From: Leptospira langatensis | GTDB lineage: Bacteria > Spirochaetota > Leptospiria > Leptospirales > Leptospiraceae | Assembly (NCBI RefSeq): GCF_004770615.1 | Contig: NZ_RQER01000010.1 | Span: 186,001-250,000, forward strand | DNA: 64,000 nucleotides | Reading direction: 5' to 3' | Part shown: positions 51,568 to 61,288 of the stretch, piece by piece | Layout: each line of letters opens with the position of its first letter | Position numbering within the stretch: position 1 is the first letter of the stretch | Notes under the pieces: model-generated | Seen by the model: the letters and a program-made list of their open reading frames with translations, nothing else | What the model was told of the DNA's origin: nothing | The model's database searches: none | Translations under genes and position numbers: made by a program

Positions 51568-51599
51568 ATTAACGCTATATAGGCGAAAATAGCGTTAAT
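51568..51599. promoter_or_regulatory. Perfect 11-bp inverted repeat ending in the methylase start codon
   Basis: ATTAACGCTAT (51568-51578) and ATAGCGTTAAT (51589-51599) are exact complements with a 10-base loop. The right arm includes the A and T of the ATG at 51598. In RNA this would close the start in a stem; in DNA it could bind a repressor. No Shine-Dalgarno-like sequence is present. Confidence 0.6.
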
Positions 51600-53313
51600 G
51601 CGGTTTTCATTTCCGGATAGATTAAAATTTCCTTCCGAAGATTCGGGTTTAAAATCTAAAGGCAAAGCTTTAGGTCAATTCTTCACGCCCAAATCTCTGG
51701 TGAGACCTATGCTAGATTGGGTTTCCGAGAGGGAAGGATTCTTTGACAAATGCAATATCAAAGTCTTGGATCCCGGCACGGGCAAGGGGATCTTCTTTGA
51801 GGAATTTCATCGCCTATTTCCTGACTTGCGTTCGCAATTCTTCGGGTGGGAGATCGATCCCGAACTCTACGAAGAATGTTCAAAAAATCTACAAGCCTCC
51901 GGGATCTCTTCAGAGGATCTCTTTCTGCATAGAGAGGATTTTCTGCAAGCAGAACCGAAAGAACTTTTTGACGCGATCTTGTGCAATCCTCCGTATCTTC
52001 GTTTAAGTCATTCTAAATTAGGAAAGAAATTTATAGAAGGATTCGAAGAGCAGATCCAAGCAGAGATTCCTGGGACCGCAAATCTGTATGTATTCTTTTT
52101 ACTTCGTATACTAAAACTCTTAAGTCCTGGCGGAAGAGCTTCTGTGTTAGTTCCGTTCGAATTCTTAAATGCAGGGTATGGCGTTCCGATCAAAAAAGCC
52201 ATCACCGATTCTGGACTATTGCGTCGTATACTGATCCTAGATTCTTCCTGGTCTTTATTCTCTGGCGCAGTAACTTCTTCTTGTATACTGTTTCTTGAAA
52301 ATTCGGTCCAACAGGAAGAAGGATTTCTTTGGTCAAGGACGGACGCTTCCTTTAAGGACAGAGAAAGTATCCGTCTAATAGATCTGAAGTGGAAGAAAAT
52401 CCGACTCGGTGCCGAAACCAAATGGACGAGACTTCTGCAAGAAAGTACAGACGAACCTGAAAATATAAAAAATGATGATAAAAATTCACCTAACAATAAT
52501 TATGTGACTATGTCTAAAGGAGAGCGTCCCGGTTGGGTCCCCATCAAAGAGTTTGGAAGTTTCAGAAGGGGAATCGCGACTGGGGACAATCGTTACTTCC
52601 TTCTTTCTGAAAAGGACGTAGCTAATCTTTCCATCCCTCATTCTTTTCTCAGATCTTCCATTCCTAAGGCTCAGTATGCACTTTCTCCATTTTTCACGGG
52701 TGACGATTGGGACATTCTGAAATCCCAGGGAGCGAAAGTTTGGCTTCTGGATGCTAAGGAAGTACCTAAGGGAGAGCAATCGAGAGGGATCAATCTCTAT
52801 CTGGAAGAAGGAGTTAAGAGAGGAGTTCCTACTCGTTTCCTTCCTTCTAAAAGAAAGCCATGGCACTCTCAGGAAAATCGACGACCCTGCAAGATCTTGG
52901 CTACTTCCTTTCATAGACAAGAGGTCAGATTCGTATTCAATCAAAGTCCCGCAGTGCACCTTACATGTTTTCACGGATTTTCCTCTAAACCGGAGTATTC
53001 CCATTTTGAGGAATTCCTATTTGCCTATCTGATCACTCCTCATGTCAGAAAGGAATTGGAGTCCAGAACTAGAGAATATGCGCAAGGACTCAGAAAGGTG
53101 GAACCCGGAGATCTGAATTCCTTGATCGTACCTGATTTCAGAAAACTAAAAGAGTCCGAAAAAGATAAGATAGAGAAATTACTACAGAACTATAGAACGA
53201 TGATCCGACCTTGGACTCCAGGTAGAAGGCAAAAAGGGGAAAAGAGGATTAAAAATCCCGAAGAAGAGGCCACTCTAAAAAAGATAGAGCAGGAATTCTT
53301 CCTCGGGATCTGA
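51598..53313 (+). CDS. Orphan N6-adenine DNA methyltransferase (Eco57I/TaqI-type)
   Basis: SAM-dependent adenine methylase of 571 residues. The order X-I-IV is that of gamma-class enzymes: LGQFFTPKSLVRPML (motif X, about 25-39), DPGTGKG (motif I, 58-64) and NPPY (motif IV, 130-133). The second half, about 290-560, should hold the target-recognition domain. No nuclease motif or restriction gene is seen on either side, so it is probably an orphan methylase with a regulatory or defensive remnant role. Recognition sequence unknown. The start overlaps a perfect inverted repeat. Confidence 0.9.
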   Translation: MRFSFPDRLKFPSEDSGLKSKGKALGQFFTPKSLVRPMLDWVSEREGFFDKCNIKVLDPGTGKGIFFEEFHRLFPDLRSQFFGWEIDPELYEECSKNLQASGISSEDLFLHREDFLQAEPKELFDAILCNPPYLRLSHSKLGKKFIEGFEEQIQAEIPGTANLYVFFLLRILKLLSPGGRASVLVPFEFLNAGYGVPIKKAITDSGLLRRILILDSSWSLFSGAVTSSCILFLENSVQQEEGFLWSRTDASFKDRESIRLIDLKWKKIRLGAETKWTRLLQESTDEPENIKNDDKNSPNNNYVTMSKGERPGWVPIKEFGSFRRGIATGDNRYFLLSEKDVANLSIPHSFLRSSIPKAQYALSPFFTGDDWDILKSQGAKVWLLDAKEVPKGEQSRGINLYLEEGVKRGVPTRFLPSKRKPWHSQENRRPCKILATSFHRQEVRFVFNQSPAVHLTCFHGFSSKPEYSHFEEFLFAYLITPHVRKELESRTREYAQGLRKVEPGDLNSLIVPDFRKLKESEKDKIEKLLQNYRTMIRPWTPGRRQKGEKRIKNPEEEATLKKIEQEFFLGI

Positions 53314-53319
53314 GTAGAG

Positions 53320-53745
53320 TTACTTTAAGTTTTTATAAAGTTTATCCAAGAGTCGGACTAGGTCCTTCTTTTCCGGTTCGGAAAATCCCTTGTATAGACC
53401 CGCTAATAAAGATCTGGAAATACCTAACATCACCGGGCGTATGGAGTAAGCCTTGCGGGTGAGCTGAAGGTTTACGATCCTTTGGTCTTGTCCGTCTTTC
53501 ACTCTTTCCACATAACCTAGGTCCTGAAGCTTGTCCACTAAGGCCGTCAAAGTGGATTTGTCGCGATCTATCATTCTCGCGATCTCCTGCATAGGGACCT
53601 TTTTGGACATTGCCAGAGCAAAAAGAATATCTGCATGGGTAGTGGTGAGCTGGCCCAGGCCCTTATCTTTTAACTCGGAGTTCAGTCTTCTGTGAAATTC
53701 ATCTCTAATTCTGGAAATAAGATATATAATTGTACGAGGATTCAT
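53320..53745 (-). CDS. MarR-family transcriptional regulator
   Basis: A 141-residue winged-helix regulator: helical dimerisation ends and a central wHTH (about 30-100) with [38 protein letters not shown], showing the DxR wing motif. MarR proteins bind palindromes and respond to small ligands. It is 23 bases downstream of the maoC gene on the same strand, so the palindromes ahead of maoC are candidate autoregulatory sites. Confidence 0.93.
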   Translation of the reverse strand: MNPRTIIYLISRIRDEFHRRLNSELKDKGLGQLTTTHADILFALAMSKKVPMQEIARMIDRDKSTLTALVDKLQDLGYVERVKDGQDQRIVNLQLTRKAYSIRPVMLGISRSLLAGLYKGFSEPEKKDLVRLLDKLYKNLK

Positions 53746-53768
53746 TGTTACCCACTTTCACTTGCCGA

Positions 53769-54233
53769 TTAAGCGAATTGGTACAAATAGATAACTTCTC
53801 CTACTGCCGCAGCCTTAGGAGCACCCACTACCTCGAAACTCAATTTTAGGGTCATTCTTGCGGTACCCTTTAGATCCTTGAGTTCAACCAACTCCGCTTT
53901 TAATTGGAGTTTCGAGCCTACCTTGACAGGATCCAAGAAACGGAGCTTTTCCATTCCATAATTGATCCCCATCTTGATATTCTTTAGTTCCAAGATCTGA
54001 CTGAGCAGATAAGGAGCCATAGAGAGTGTCAAATATCCGTGGGCAATTGTAGTCCCGAAAGGGGATTCCTTGGCTGCTCTGGCAGGATCGGTGTGGATCC
54101 ATTGATGATCCAAAGTGGCATCTGCAAATTTATCGATCTGGGCCTGAGTGATCTCGTGAGGTTCGGAAACTCCCAACACTTTCCCTTCATAGGCTTGTAG
54201 TTCTGCAAAACTGGAGATAACTAGTTTAGGCAT
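53769..54233 (-). CDS. MaoC-like enoyl-CoA hydratase
   Basis: A single hot-dog-fold hydratase of 154 residues. The catalytic hydratase-2 motif is seen as [13 protein letters not shown] with Asp and His, followed by [13 protein letters not shown]. It probably hydrates trans-2-enoyl-CoA to the (R)-3-hydroxyacyl-CoA. GGAAGGGA precedes the ATG. The pairing with a MarR regulator suggests control by a fatty-acid-related ligand; this is inference. Confidence 0.92.
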   Translation of the reverse strand: MPKLVISSFAELQAYEGKVLGVSEPHEITQAQIDKFADATLDHQWIHTDPARAAKESPFGTTIAHGYLTLSMAPYLLSQILELKNIKMGINYGMEKLRFLDPVKVGSKLQLKAELVELKDLKGTARMTLKLSFEVVGAPKAAAVGEVIYLYQFA

Positions 54234-54281
54234 TATGATTCTTCCCTTCCGGATGGGCCGGATTTCTGTATGGTTTTAGAG

Positions 54282-54351
54282 TAACCGGTTAAATAGTTTT
54301 GTCACCAACTTTTTGGCAAAAAGTAGAACGACTGTTCTGTTTACCGGTAAA
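54282..54351. promoter_or_regulatory. Pair of ACCGGT-centred palindromes upstream of maoC
   Basis: TAACCGGTTA (54282-54291) and TTTACCGGTAAA (54340-54351) are perfect palindromes with the same core, centres 59 bases apart. They are good candidates for operators of the MarR regulator encoded two genes downstream on the minus strand. Confidence 0.45.
54325..54338. promoter_or_regulatory. Operator-like inverted repeat, copy 1 (AGAAC-N4-GTTCT)
   Basis: AGAAC-GACT-GTTCT, followed by GTTT. The core GAAC-N4-GTTC equals the LexA box of Gram-positive bacteria, but the Leptospira LexA site known to me is different, so a TetR-like or other regulator is also possible. Confidence 0.5.
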
Positions 54352-54440
54352 ATTAATTCGATTTCGGATACTTCTTAAATCATATCCTGACTTTTTCGCT
54401 TTTATATTAATTAGTAATACATACGAACAATCCACAACTT

Positions 54441-54469
54441 GCTCGTTTTATTTTACGAAAATATAAAGT
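54441..54469 (+). promoter_or_regulatory. Candidate distal nuo promoter
   Basis: TTGCTC (54441-54446), a 17-base spacer, and TATAAA (54464-54469) form a good sigma-70-type promoter. It would give a leader of about 360 bases containing the second AGAAC-N4-GTTCT site. Confidence 0.4.
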
Positions 54470-54578
54470 CCTTAGTTTGTTTTTCCTGAAAAGTAAAAAA
54501 AGAAAAGAGGAAGTGAATGGTACTTTATGAAAAGGTAACATACGTTATACACACAAGCGAACGATATCGCAAGAGTTT

Positions 54579-54592
54579 AGAACGTTCGTTCT
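54579..54592. promoter_or_regulatory. Operator-like inverted repeat, copy 2 (AGAAC-N4-GTTCT)
   Basis: AGAAC-GTTC-GTTCT, again followed by GTTT, 254 bases from copy 1. It includes the 8-bp palindrome GAACGTTC. Two copies of a 14-bp site with identical arms suggest binding by a common regulator. Confidence 0.5.
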
Positions 54593-54795
54593 GTTTTTAG
54601 TATATGTTCATTCCCTTTTTTAAAAACGTTGTTGAAAGGCATTCTCAGTTTGAAGAGCGAAGCGGCTTTTTGCTTCTTCTGGTTTCCGAATTTCGAAAAA
54701 GAGAAAAGTTTCTAGATCCGGGAAAAAATCCAAAATCAAAAATAATAGAATCCGGTCTTCCTCTCGCGTAAAAGGGCAGCGTTTGGGATTTTAGA

Positions 54796-54825
54796 TTGAC
54801 ATAGTCGCCTGTGCGGGTTTCGATA
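54796..54825 (+). promoter_or_regulatory. Candidate proximal nuo promoter
   Basis: A perfect TTGACA (54796-54801) and a weak -10, TCGATA (54820-54825), at 18-base spacing, 10 bases before the nuoA ATG. It would make a near-leaderless transcript. Confidence 0.3.
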
Positions 54826-54835
54826 GAAGTCAGAT

Positions 54836-55213
54836 ATGGGAAGTTCGCCAGAGCATCTAGGCCCCCTTCTGATCCAATTCCTACTGGGAGTAGGTTTCTC
54901 CGCTCTCATACTCGGTCTTGCCTTTCTCCTAAATCCTAAAAAAAGATCCAAACCCCATGATACCTTCGAATGCGGAGTGCCGTATTACGGGGATGCCAAG
55001 GGACTTTTTAATATAAAGTTCTACTTGGTTGCGGTGCTTTTCATACTTTTCGATATCGAAGCCATTTTTCTTTTCCCATACGCAGTGAATTTGAGATCAT
55101 TTAAGGAAGCGGGACTCGGGAGTTTCCTTCTGATCGAGATGTTCGTATTCTTATTCACCCTGATCGTGGGATTATATTATATTCGGAAGAAAGGAGCTTT
55201 GGAATGGGATTGA
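54836..55213 (+). CDS. nuoA: NADH-quinone oxidoreductase subunit A
   Basis: Small membrane subunit of complex I, 125 residues, three TM helices. The conserved loop [17 protein letters not shown] and the helix [21 protein letters not shown] with its Asp-Glu pair are diagnostic. It opens the nuo operon and overlaps nuoB by 10 bases. It helps to form the quinone cavity near NuoH and NuoD. Confidence 0.96.
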   Translation: MGSSPEHLGPLLIQFLLGVGFSALILGLAFLLNPKKRSKPHDTFECGVPYYGDAKGLFNIKFYLVAVLFILFDIEAIFLFPYAVNLRSFKEAGLGSFLLIEMFVFLFTLIVGLYYIRKKGALEWD

Positions 55214-55764
55214 ACGAGCAACTCAGCCAGCCGGGGACCTCCTACGGAGATTCCTTTCAAATTGCGAGTGTAGACTCTGTCATCAACTGGGGCAGGAGTT
55301 TTTCTCTCTGGCCTTATCCGTTTGCGACCGCATGTTGCGGAATAGAATACATGAGTACTTCTTGTGCGGACTATGATATCGCAAGATTCGGAGCGGAGAG
55401 ACCTTCTTTTTCTCCCAGACAGGCGGACATGATCCTGGTTTTAGGGACCATCACTTACAAGATGGCGCCCGTTCTGAGAGAGATCTACGATCAGCTCTCG
55501 GAGCCTAAATTTGTGATCAGCTACGGAGCTTGCGCTTCTTCCGGGGGAATGTTCCACGCATACTCCGTTTTGCAGGGGATCGACAGGATCCTTCCTGTGG
55601 ATCTATATGTTCCAGGTTGTCCTCCAAGGCCGGAAGCGCTATTAGATGCTGTAGTCAAACTGCAAGAAAAAGTAAAAACGCAAGGCTTGGAAGCCAGAAG
55701 GCAAGAAGTCATGGATAAGATCCGGGAAATGAACGAAAGAAACAAACCCCTGGTCGTCAGATGA
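55204..55764 (+). CDS. nuoB: NADH-quinone oxidoreductase subunit B
   Basis: Peripheral subunit that binds the terminal cluster N2 [4Fe-4S], the donor to quinone. All four ligands are present: C44 and C45 ([10 protein letters not shown]), C110 ([11 protein letters not shown]) and C139 ([11 protein letters not shown]). Length is 186 residues. It overlaps nuoA by 10 bases and nuoC by four. Confidence 0.97.
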   Translation: MGLNEQLSQPGTSYGDSFQIASVDSVINWGRSFSLWPYPFATACCGIEYMSTSCADYDIARFGAERPSFSPRQADMILVLGTITYKMAPVLREIYDQLSEPKFVISYGACASSGGMFHAYSVLQGIDRILPVDLYVPGCPPRPEALLDAVVKLQEKVKTQGLEARRQEVMDKIREMNERNKPLVVR

Positions 55765-56288
55765 AAGAAACAGTCCAGAGTTTCCTAAAAGACAAGTTTC
55801 CTCATTTTATCTCCAAGGAAGAAGAGCTCCATTCCAATCTTCCTATTTTCTTCCTGAAACCGGAGGGGATCGTTCCGGTCCTCTCCGCTTTGAAAACGGC
55901 TCCCGATATCGAACTGAATTATCTGAACGATCTTACCGCTATCGATTGGTTGGGCAAGAAGTCTCCTCGCTTCGAGGTATGTTATCTTCTCCGCTCCGGA
56001 AACAAATCCTCCACAAGAGTACAATTCAGAGTAGGGTTGGAGGATGGAGAGGAAGTTCCGAGCATACTCGGTATTTTTAAAGGTGCAAACTGGCCGGAAA
56101 GGGAAGTATACGATCTTTTCGGGATCCGTTTCACGGGTCATCCTCGAATGGATCGACTCATTATGCCGGATAATTTCCAAGGGCATCCATTACGAAAAGA
56201 TTATCCTTTAGAAGGTTTCGGCCAGGATTATCTGGTAGAGGACCTTCTCACCATCCATTTGAAAGAGGATATGGAGGACCAATTATGA
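55761..56288 (+). CDS. nuoC: NADH-quinone oxidoreductase subunit C
   Basis: Peripheral-arm subunit of 175 residues, without cofactor. The 30-kDa subunit signature is visible: [20 protein letters not shown], then [19 protein letters not shown]. It stands as a separate gene, not fused to nuoD as in E. coli. It overlaps nuoB and nuoD by four bases each. Confidence 0.96.
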   Translation: MKETVQSFLKDKFPHFISKEEELHSNLPIFFLKPEGIVPVLSALKTAPDIELNYLNDLTAIDWLGKKSPRFEVCYLLRSGNKSSTRVQFRVGLEDGEEVPSILGIFKGANWPEREVYDLFGIRFTGHPRMDRLIMPDNFQGHPLRKDYPLEGFGQDYLVEDLLTIHLKEDMEDQL

Positions 56289-57508
56289 CGGCTATGTACG
56301 AAAAAACGGCCGAGCATTTCAGCCTCAAGCAGAGAAAATTGCCGGAAGGCCATCTGCTTGTGAACCTGGGTCCCTCTCACCCTTCTACCCATGGGATCCT
56401 GCAGAATGTGATCCAGCTGGATGGAGAGAGAGTCGTAGATGCAGAGTCTGTGATCGGTTATGTGCATCGCAGCTTTGAGAAATTAGGCGAACGTTATACT
56501 TATAATCAGTTCCTGGTCTGTACCGACAGGATGAATTACGTATCCACTCCTTTGAACAATATAGGTTGGATCCTTGCAGTAGAGAAGATGCTTGGCATTG
56601 AAGTCCCGGACAAGGTGACCTATGTGAGAATGATCGTGTCCGAACTTTCTCGTACCATGGATCATATTATTTGTAACGGGATTCTGGGTGTGGATCTTGG
56701 CGCATTCTCCGGGATGTTGCACTTATTCCATCATAGAGAGAATATCTACCAAGTTCTGGAAAAGCTCACGGGCGCCAGGTTGACCACTACCTTTTGCCGT
56801 GTAGGCGGTTTGGAAAAAGATATTTATCCGGAATTCGAGAAGGATGTGAAGACCATTATCAAAGGACTTCGTCCTGCGATCGAGGAGTTCCAGGATCTTC
56901 TCGTAAACAATCGGATCTTCATGGATCGCACTGATGGGATCGGCGGTATCTCTGCGGAAGATGCGATCGCTTACGGTTATTCCGGTCCGAACCTGAGGGC
57001 CGCTGGAGTTCCTTGGGATATTCGCAAGGACGATCCGTATATGTTCTACGACAAGGTGGACTTCGATGTTCCTGTGGGCGAGGACGGTTCCGTTCTTCAC
57101 AGGACTCTAGTTCGTATGGAAGAGATGAGACAGTCTCTACGGATCGTAGAGCAGTTGATCAACGGACTTCCAACAGGCGCTCATCATGCGGACATCCCTC
57201 ATATCTATCTGCCTGAGAAATCAAAAGTGTATCATAATATGGAAGAGTTGATCTACCATTTCAAATTGATCATGCACGGGATCAAGGTCCCTCCTGGCGA
57301 GTACTATATGGCTACCGAGGCTGCCAATGGAGAGCTTGGTTTCTACATCGTTTCCGAAGGAGAAAAGTCTCCTTGGAGAGTGCATGTGCGCAGGCCTTGT
57401 TTCTGGTTTTATCAGTCCTTTCCTGAATTAGTAAAGGGTTCTCTTCTCGCGGATACGGTCGCTACCATGAGCTCCATGAATGTGATCGCAGGGGAGCTGG
57501 ATTGCTGA
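56285..57508 (+). CDS. nuoD: NADH-quinone oxidoreductase subunit D
   Basis: The 49-kDa subunit, 407 residues, that forms the quinone-binding site with NuoB. N-terminal [24 protein letters not shown] carries the conserved His of the quinone site; [18 protein letters not shown] and the late [18 protein letters not shown] segment are typical. The stop overlaps the nuoE start by one base (TGATG). Confidence 0.97.
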   Translation: MTAMYEKTAEHFSLKQRKLPEGHLLVNLGPSHPSTHGILQNVIQLDGERVVDAESVIGYVHRSFEKLGERYTYNQFLVCTDRMNYVSTPLNNIGWILAVEKMLGIEVPDKVTYVRMIVSELSRTMDHIICNGILGVDLGAFSGMLHLFHHRENIYQVLEKLTGARLTTTFCRVGGLEKDIYPEFEKDVKTIIKGLRPAIEEFQDLLVNNRIFMDRTDGIGGISAEDAIAYGYSGPNLRAAGVPWDIRKDDPYMFYDKVDFDVPVGEDGSVLHRTLVRMEEMRQSLRIVEQLINGLPTGAHHADIPHIYLPEKSKVYHNMEELIYHFKLIMHGIKVPPGEYYMATEAANGELGFYIVSEGEKSPWRVHVRRPCFWFYQSFPELVKGSLLADTVATMSSMNVIAGELDC

Positions 57509-57987
57509 TGTCGTATCGTTTTTCTCCCGAATCCGAATCTCGTTTAAACAAACTCCTAGAAATGTTCCCTGATAAGAGAAGTGTCATTCTTCCCGGACTG
57601 TACCTTCTCCAAAGAGAATTGGGATACGTGGACAGAGAAGGAATGGAGGCTCTGGCTGAAAAGATAGGCTCTCCTATTTCTCTCGCACAAGTATACGGGG
57701 TAGCCACCTTCTATACTCTCTATAATAAGAAGCCGGTGGGCAAGTTCCATATCCAGATCTGCGGCACTTCTAGTTGCTATATGAGAGGGAATGATAAGAT
57801 CGAAAAGCATCTCTGCTCTAAGCTCGGGATAGAACTGGGTGAGACTACTCCGGATAAAAAATTCACTTTGGAAGAAGTGGAATGCTTGGGAGCCTGCGGA
57901 TACGCTCCCATGGTACAGATCAACGACGCATATTATGAAAATCTAACGTTTGAAAAGATGGATCAAATCCTGAAGGATCTGAATTAG
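57508..57987 (+). CDS. nuoE: NADH-quinone oxidoreductase subunit E
   Basis: The 24-kDa subunit with the [2Fe-2S] cluster N1a, 159 residues. The ligand cysteines are C85, C90 (QICGTSSC) and C126, C130 (CLGAC). I chose ATG 57508, overlapping the nuoD stop, over a TTG two codons before. Together with NuoF it forms the NADH-oxidising tip. Confidence 0.96.
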   Translation: MSYRFSPESESRLNKLLEMFPDKRSVILPGLYLLQRELGYVDREGMEALAEKIGSPISLAQVYGVATFYTLYNKKPVGKFHIQICGTSSCYMRGNDKIEKHLCSKLGIELGETTPDKKFTLEEVECLGACGYAPMVQINDAYYENLTFEKMDQILKDLN

Positions 57988-57997
57988 GAGGAATACG

Positions 57998-59281
57998 ATG
58001 GCCGAAATGAAAATCCTCACCAAATATATAGACGATCCTCGCTCGAACGAATTGGAATTCTATGAATCCGTTCACGGATACGACGGGATGAAGAAAGCCT
58101 TGCAAATGGCTCCCGAAGAGATCGTGGATGTGGTCAAGAAATCCGGGCTCAGAGGCAGGGGAGGCGCAGGCTTTCCTACCGGTCTGAAATGGTCCTTTAT
58201 TCCGAAGGATATCCCTAAACCGAAATATCTCATCTGCAATGCGGACGAGGGAGAGCCTGGTACATTCAAAGATCGTAAACTGATCGAGAACCTTCCCCAC
58301 CAGATCATTGAGGGAATGGTCATCGGCGCCAAGGCGATCGGTGCGAACAAAGGCTTCTTTTACATTCGTGGAGAATTCAATAAGGGAATCGATTCCATGC
58401 AGAAGGCAATCGACGAGGCCTATGCAAAAGGATATCTGGGAAAGAATATCCTGGGTAGCGGATTCGACTTTGATCTGGTCTTATATGCCGGAGCAGGCGC
58501 TTATATCTGCGGAGAAGAAACAGCACTCATCAATTCTTTGGAAGGCCGTAGGGGCCATCCAAGATTAAAGCCTCCTTTTCCTGCGGTTTCCGGTCTCTAC
58601 CGTTGTCCTACCGTGGTGAATAACGTGGAAACTTTTTCTACAGTTCCTCATATCATCGATAAGGGGGCAGATTGGTATTCCAAGATCGGAACGGAGAAAT
58701 CCCCTGGAACCCGTCTGTTCTCCGTTTCTGGCCATGTGAAACGTCCAGGAGTGTACGAGATCCCTCTGGGAACTCCTCTCATGGATCTGATCAACGATCT
58801 TTGCGGTGGAATGTTGGATGATATGCCTTTGAAGGCTGTTATCCCTGGCGGTTCTTCTGTTCCTATCCTAACTGCAGAAGAATGTAAAACTGCGAATATG
58901 GACTTCGAATCCATGGCGGCTCATAAGACCATGCTTGGCTCCGGTGCGGTGATCGTGATCGGAGAAGGAACGGATCTTGTAGAGACCACCTATCGTTTTG
59001 CTAGATTCTATGCTCACGAGTCCTGCGGACAATGCACTCCTTGCAGAGAAGGGACTCATTGGGTACGAGACCTTCTTCATAAGATCAGAGAGGGAGAAGG
59101 TACTAGCGCTGATCTAGAGCTGATCCTTTCCTTATCCAGGAATATGGAAGGAGGGACTACGATCTGTCCTCTTTCGGACGCTTGCGTGGGCGCGGTCCGT
59201 CCTACGATCCTGAAGTTCAAGCATGAGTTCGAGGCAAGATTGAAAGACAAGGCCGCTCAGCCTGCGGCAACCGGGGTTTAA
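57998..59281 (+). CDS. nuoF: NADH-quinone oxidoreductase subunit F
   Basis: The 51-kDa subunit with the NADH and FMN sites and cluster N3. The glycine-rich loop [13 protein letters not shown] and the FMN-binding region [21 protein letters not shown] are present, as are the N3 ligands C343, C346, C349 (SCGQCTPCR) and C390 (ICPLSDAC). Length is 427 residues, normal. AGGAGG precedes the ATG. nuoH follows after three bases, so there is no room for nuoG. Confidence 0.97.
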   Translation: MAEMKILTKYIDDPRSNELEFYESVHGYDGMKKALQMAPEEIVDVVKKSGLRGRGGAGFPTGLKWSFIPKDIPKPKYLICNADEGEPGTFKDRKLIENLPHQIIEGMVIGAKAIGANKGFFYIRGEFNKGIDSMQKAIDEAYAKGYLGKNILGSGFDFDLVLYAGAGAYICGEETALINSLEGRRGHPRLKPPFPAVSGLYRCPTVVNNVETFSTVPHIIDKGADWYSKIGTEKSPGTRLFSVSGHVKRPGVYEIPLGTPLMDLINDLCGGMLDDMPLKAVIPGGSSVPILTAEECKTANMDFESMAAHKTMLGSGAVIVIGEGTDLVETTYRFARFYAHESCGQCTPCREGTHWVRDLLHKIREGEGTSADLELILSLSRNMEGGTTICPLSDACVGAVRPTILKFKHEFEARLKDKAAQPAATGV

Positions 59282-59284
59282 AGA

Positions 59285-60343
59285 ATGGATTGGCATTTGG
59301 TTCTACTCTGGCTTCTCAAGAGTGTTCTATTCTTCTTCGTTTTTATCACTGCTTGCGCCTACTATACATTAGCAGAACGTAAAGTAGCCGGTTATATCCA
59401 GGATAGAAAAGGCCCGAACCGTGCGGGTCCTTTCGGTTTGTTGCAGCCTCTTGCAGACGGGATCAAATTCCTTACAAAGGAAGAGATCTTTCCTAAGAAT
59501 GTGAATAAGATCATGTATTTGATCGCTCCCGGGATCTCCATGACCTGTGCGATCATGGCCTGGGCAGTGGTTCCTTTAGGAGGTTCCATCGTTTTACCGG
59601 AATGGCTTTCGAAAGAGATCGGTTTTTCTACTTTGGATCTTCAGATCGCAAATCCGGATACTGGGATCCTGTTCCTATTTGCGATCTCTAGTCTTTCCGT
59701 ATATGGGATCATTCTTGCGGGTTGGTCCAGTAATAATAAATATTCTTTGATCGGTGGGATCCGCTCTACGGCTCAGATGATCAGCTATGAGCTTCCTTTG
59801 GGAATGTCCGTTGCGGCTATCGTGATCCTGACAGGTTCTTTGAAGCTCACGGATATCAACGATGCACAGATCGGACTTTGGAATATATTCAAACTTCCGG
59901 GGTTTATCGCATTCTGTGTGTTTGTAGTCGCCATGTTCGCAGAGACGAATCGCTTGCCTTTCGACTTAGCGGAAGCAGAATCCGAGTTGGTTGTAGGATT
60001 TCACACGGAATACGGAGCCTTTAAATTCGCACTCTTCTTCATTGCGGAATACATGAATATGATCACTATGAGTTGTGTGGTGACCCTGCTATTTTTCGGA
60101 GGATATCATCTTCCTTTCGGTTGGTTGGCAGGCTCCGCATGGCAGGCTTGGGCCGGTCTCGGACTGTTTATGGTAAAGGTTCTTTTCTTCGCATTCTTAT
60201 TCATGTGGGTAAGATGGACTCTGCCTAGATTCCGCTACGACCAATTGATGACCATCGGTTGGAAGAAAATGATCCCTTGGGCGGTTGCCAATATCGTGAT
60301 CGCGAGCCTATACGTAGGATTGGATGGTTTCTGGAAATGGTAG
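59285..60343 (+). CDS. nuoH: NADH-quinone oxidoreductase subunit H
   Basis: Membrane subunit of 352 residues, eight TM helices, which links the peripheral and membrane arms at the quinone site. Characteristic segments are [20 protein letters not shown] near the N-terminus and [27 protein letters not shown] in the middle. The stop overlaps the nuoJ start by seven bases; nuoI, usual at this place, is absent. Confidence 0.97.
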   Translation: MDWHLVLLWLLKSVLFFFVFITACAYYTLAERKVAGYIQDRKGPNRAGPFGLLQPLADGIKFLTKEEIFPKNVNKIMYLIAPGISMTCAIMAWAVVPLGGSIVLPEWLSKEIGFSTLDLQIANPDTGILFLFAISSLSVYGIILAGWSSNNKYSLIGGIRSTAQMISYELPLGMSVAAIVILTGSLKLTDINDAQIGLWNIFKLPGFIAFCVFVVAMFAETNRLPFDLAEAESELVVGFHTEYGAFKFALFFIAEYMNMITMSCVVTLLFFGGYHLPFGWLAGSAWQAWAGLGLFMVKVLFFAFLFMWVRWTLPRFRYDQLMTIGWKKMIPWAVANIVIASLYVGLDGFWKW

Positions 60344-60951
60344 GAGTATTCGATAATCCTCAGCTTCTTCTCTTCTTTATTTTTGGAGGAGTGCTGATCG
60401 CAGGCGCTCTGGGAGTAGTATTCCATCCGAATCCGATCAGCTCCGCTATCCTTCTTGTGCTTACTTTTTTTGCGTTAGCCGGGATCTATGCCGTGATCGG
60501 TTCCATTTTTGTGGCTACCATGCAAGTGCTCGTATATGCGGGTGCTATTATGGTGCTCGTTGTATTCGTTCTAATGCTTCTTTCCTTGCATGAAGAAGGG
60601 ATCACTAAGCTTTGGAACCATCCTTTCAAGAAAGTGTTGGTCTTAGTGGTGGTGGTTCTTTTAGGAGTGGTGTTGGTTAACGCGGTAAGAGAAGGAATTC
60701 CGAACACGGATCTTTCTCCTAAAGGTTATTCCAGTTCGGGTACCTATGAGTATCCTCTTACTCAAGCGGGTGAGGAAGGCAAGAAACCTGTATTTGCGGA
60801 AGGGAATACTGCGGTTGTGGGAACTTCTATGTTCTTGGACTATCTTCTTCCCTTTGAGATCGTATCCATCCTATTGCTCGCGGCCGTACTCGGCGCAGTT
60901 ATATTAGGAAAGAAGAATTTAGGTAAAAAATCCGGAGAAGGAGACGTATGA
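60337..60951 (+). CDS. nuoJ: NADH-quinone oxidoreductase subunit J
   Basis: Membrane subunit of 204 residues with five TM helices. The pattern [24 protein letters not shown] and the following [21 protein letters not shown] helix, with its pi-bulge region, are typical. I chose ATG 60337; a longer frame starting at 60259 lies inside nuoH and adds no family sequence. It overlaps nuoK by four bases. Confidence 0.95.
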   Translation: MVGVFDNPQLLLFFIFGGVLIAGALGVVFHPNPISSAILLVLTFFALAGIYAVIGSIFVATMQVLVYAGAIMVLVVFVLMLLSLHEEGITKLWNHPFKKVLVLVVVVLLGVVLVNAVREGIPNTDLSPKGYSSSGTYEYPLTQAGEEGKKPVFAEGNTAVVGTSMFLDYLLPFEIVSILLLAAVLGAVILGKKNLGKKSGEGDV

Positions 60952-61283
60952 ATCCTGGAGTTCTAAAACCGATGATCGCCGGTATTCCCGTCGAATACTT
61001 GCTCATTCTCGCTTGCATTGTCTTCTCGATCGGAGTGGCCGGAGTTCTTTTTAGAAGAAGCGCGGTAGTGATCTTTATGTGCATAGAGCTCATGTTGAAT
61101 TCCGTGAATCTGGTCTTTGTGGTCTTTTCCAAGTCCTTGCAACAAGTGCAAGGAGAAGTGGCCGTATTCTTCGTAATGGCGATCGCCGCCGCAGAAGCTG
61201 CGATCGGTTTAGCACTGGTAGTCGCGATTCATAGAAAGAAGAAGACCAGTTTCGTGGACGAAATGAACTTAATGAAATGGTAA
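60948..61283 (+). CDS. nuoK: NADH-quinone oxidoreductase subunit K
   Basis: Small membrane subunit of 111 residues with three TM helices. The two proton-path glutamates are in [14 protein letters not shown] and [24 protein letters not shown] precedes the ATG. It is five bases before nuoL. Confidence 0.97.
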   Translation: MNPGVLKPMIAGIPVEYLLILACIVFSIGVAGVLFRRSAVVIFMCIELMLNSVNLVFVVFSKSLQQVQGEVAVFFVMAIAAAEAAIGLALVVAIHRKKKTSFVDEMNLMKW

Positions 61284-61288
61284 TCTAG

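Larger units (their letters stand above)
54234..54835. other. 600-base regulatory region between maoC and the nuo operon
   Basis: No supported gene. It holds TAACCGGTTA (54282-54291), TTTACCGGTAAA (54340-54351), two copies of AGAACnnnnGTTCT (54325-54338 and 54579-54592) and two promoter-like sequences facing nuo. Divergent control of maoC-marR and nuo is likely. Confidence 0.7.

Noticed and set aside
52486..53004. A 172-codon minus-strand frame inside the methylase gene
   Set aside because: Composition typical of a shadow frame and the methylase frame is uninterrupted.
60259..60336. N-terminal extension of nuoJ into nuoH
   Set aside because: The extra residues are the nuoH sequence in another frame; family homology begins at ATG 60337.
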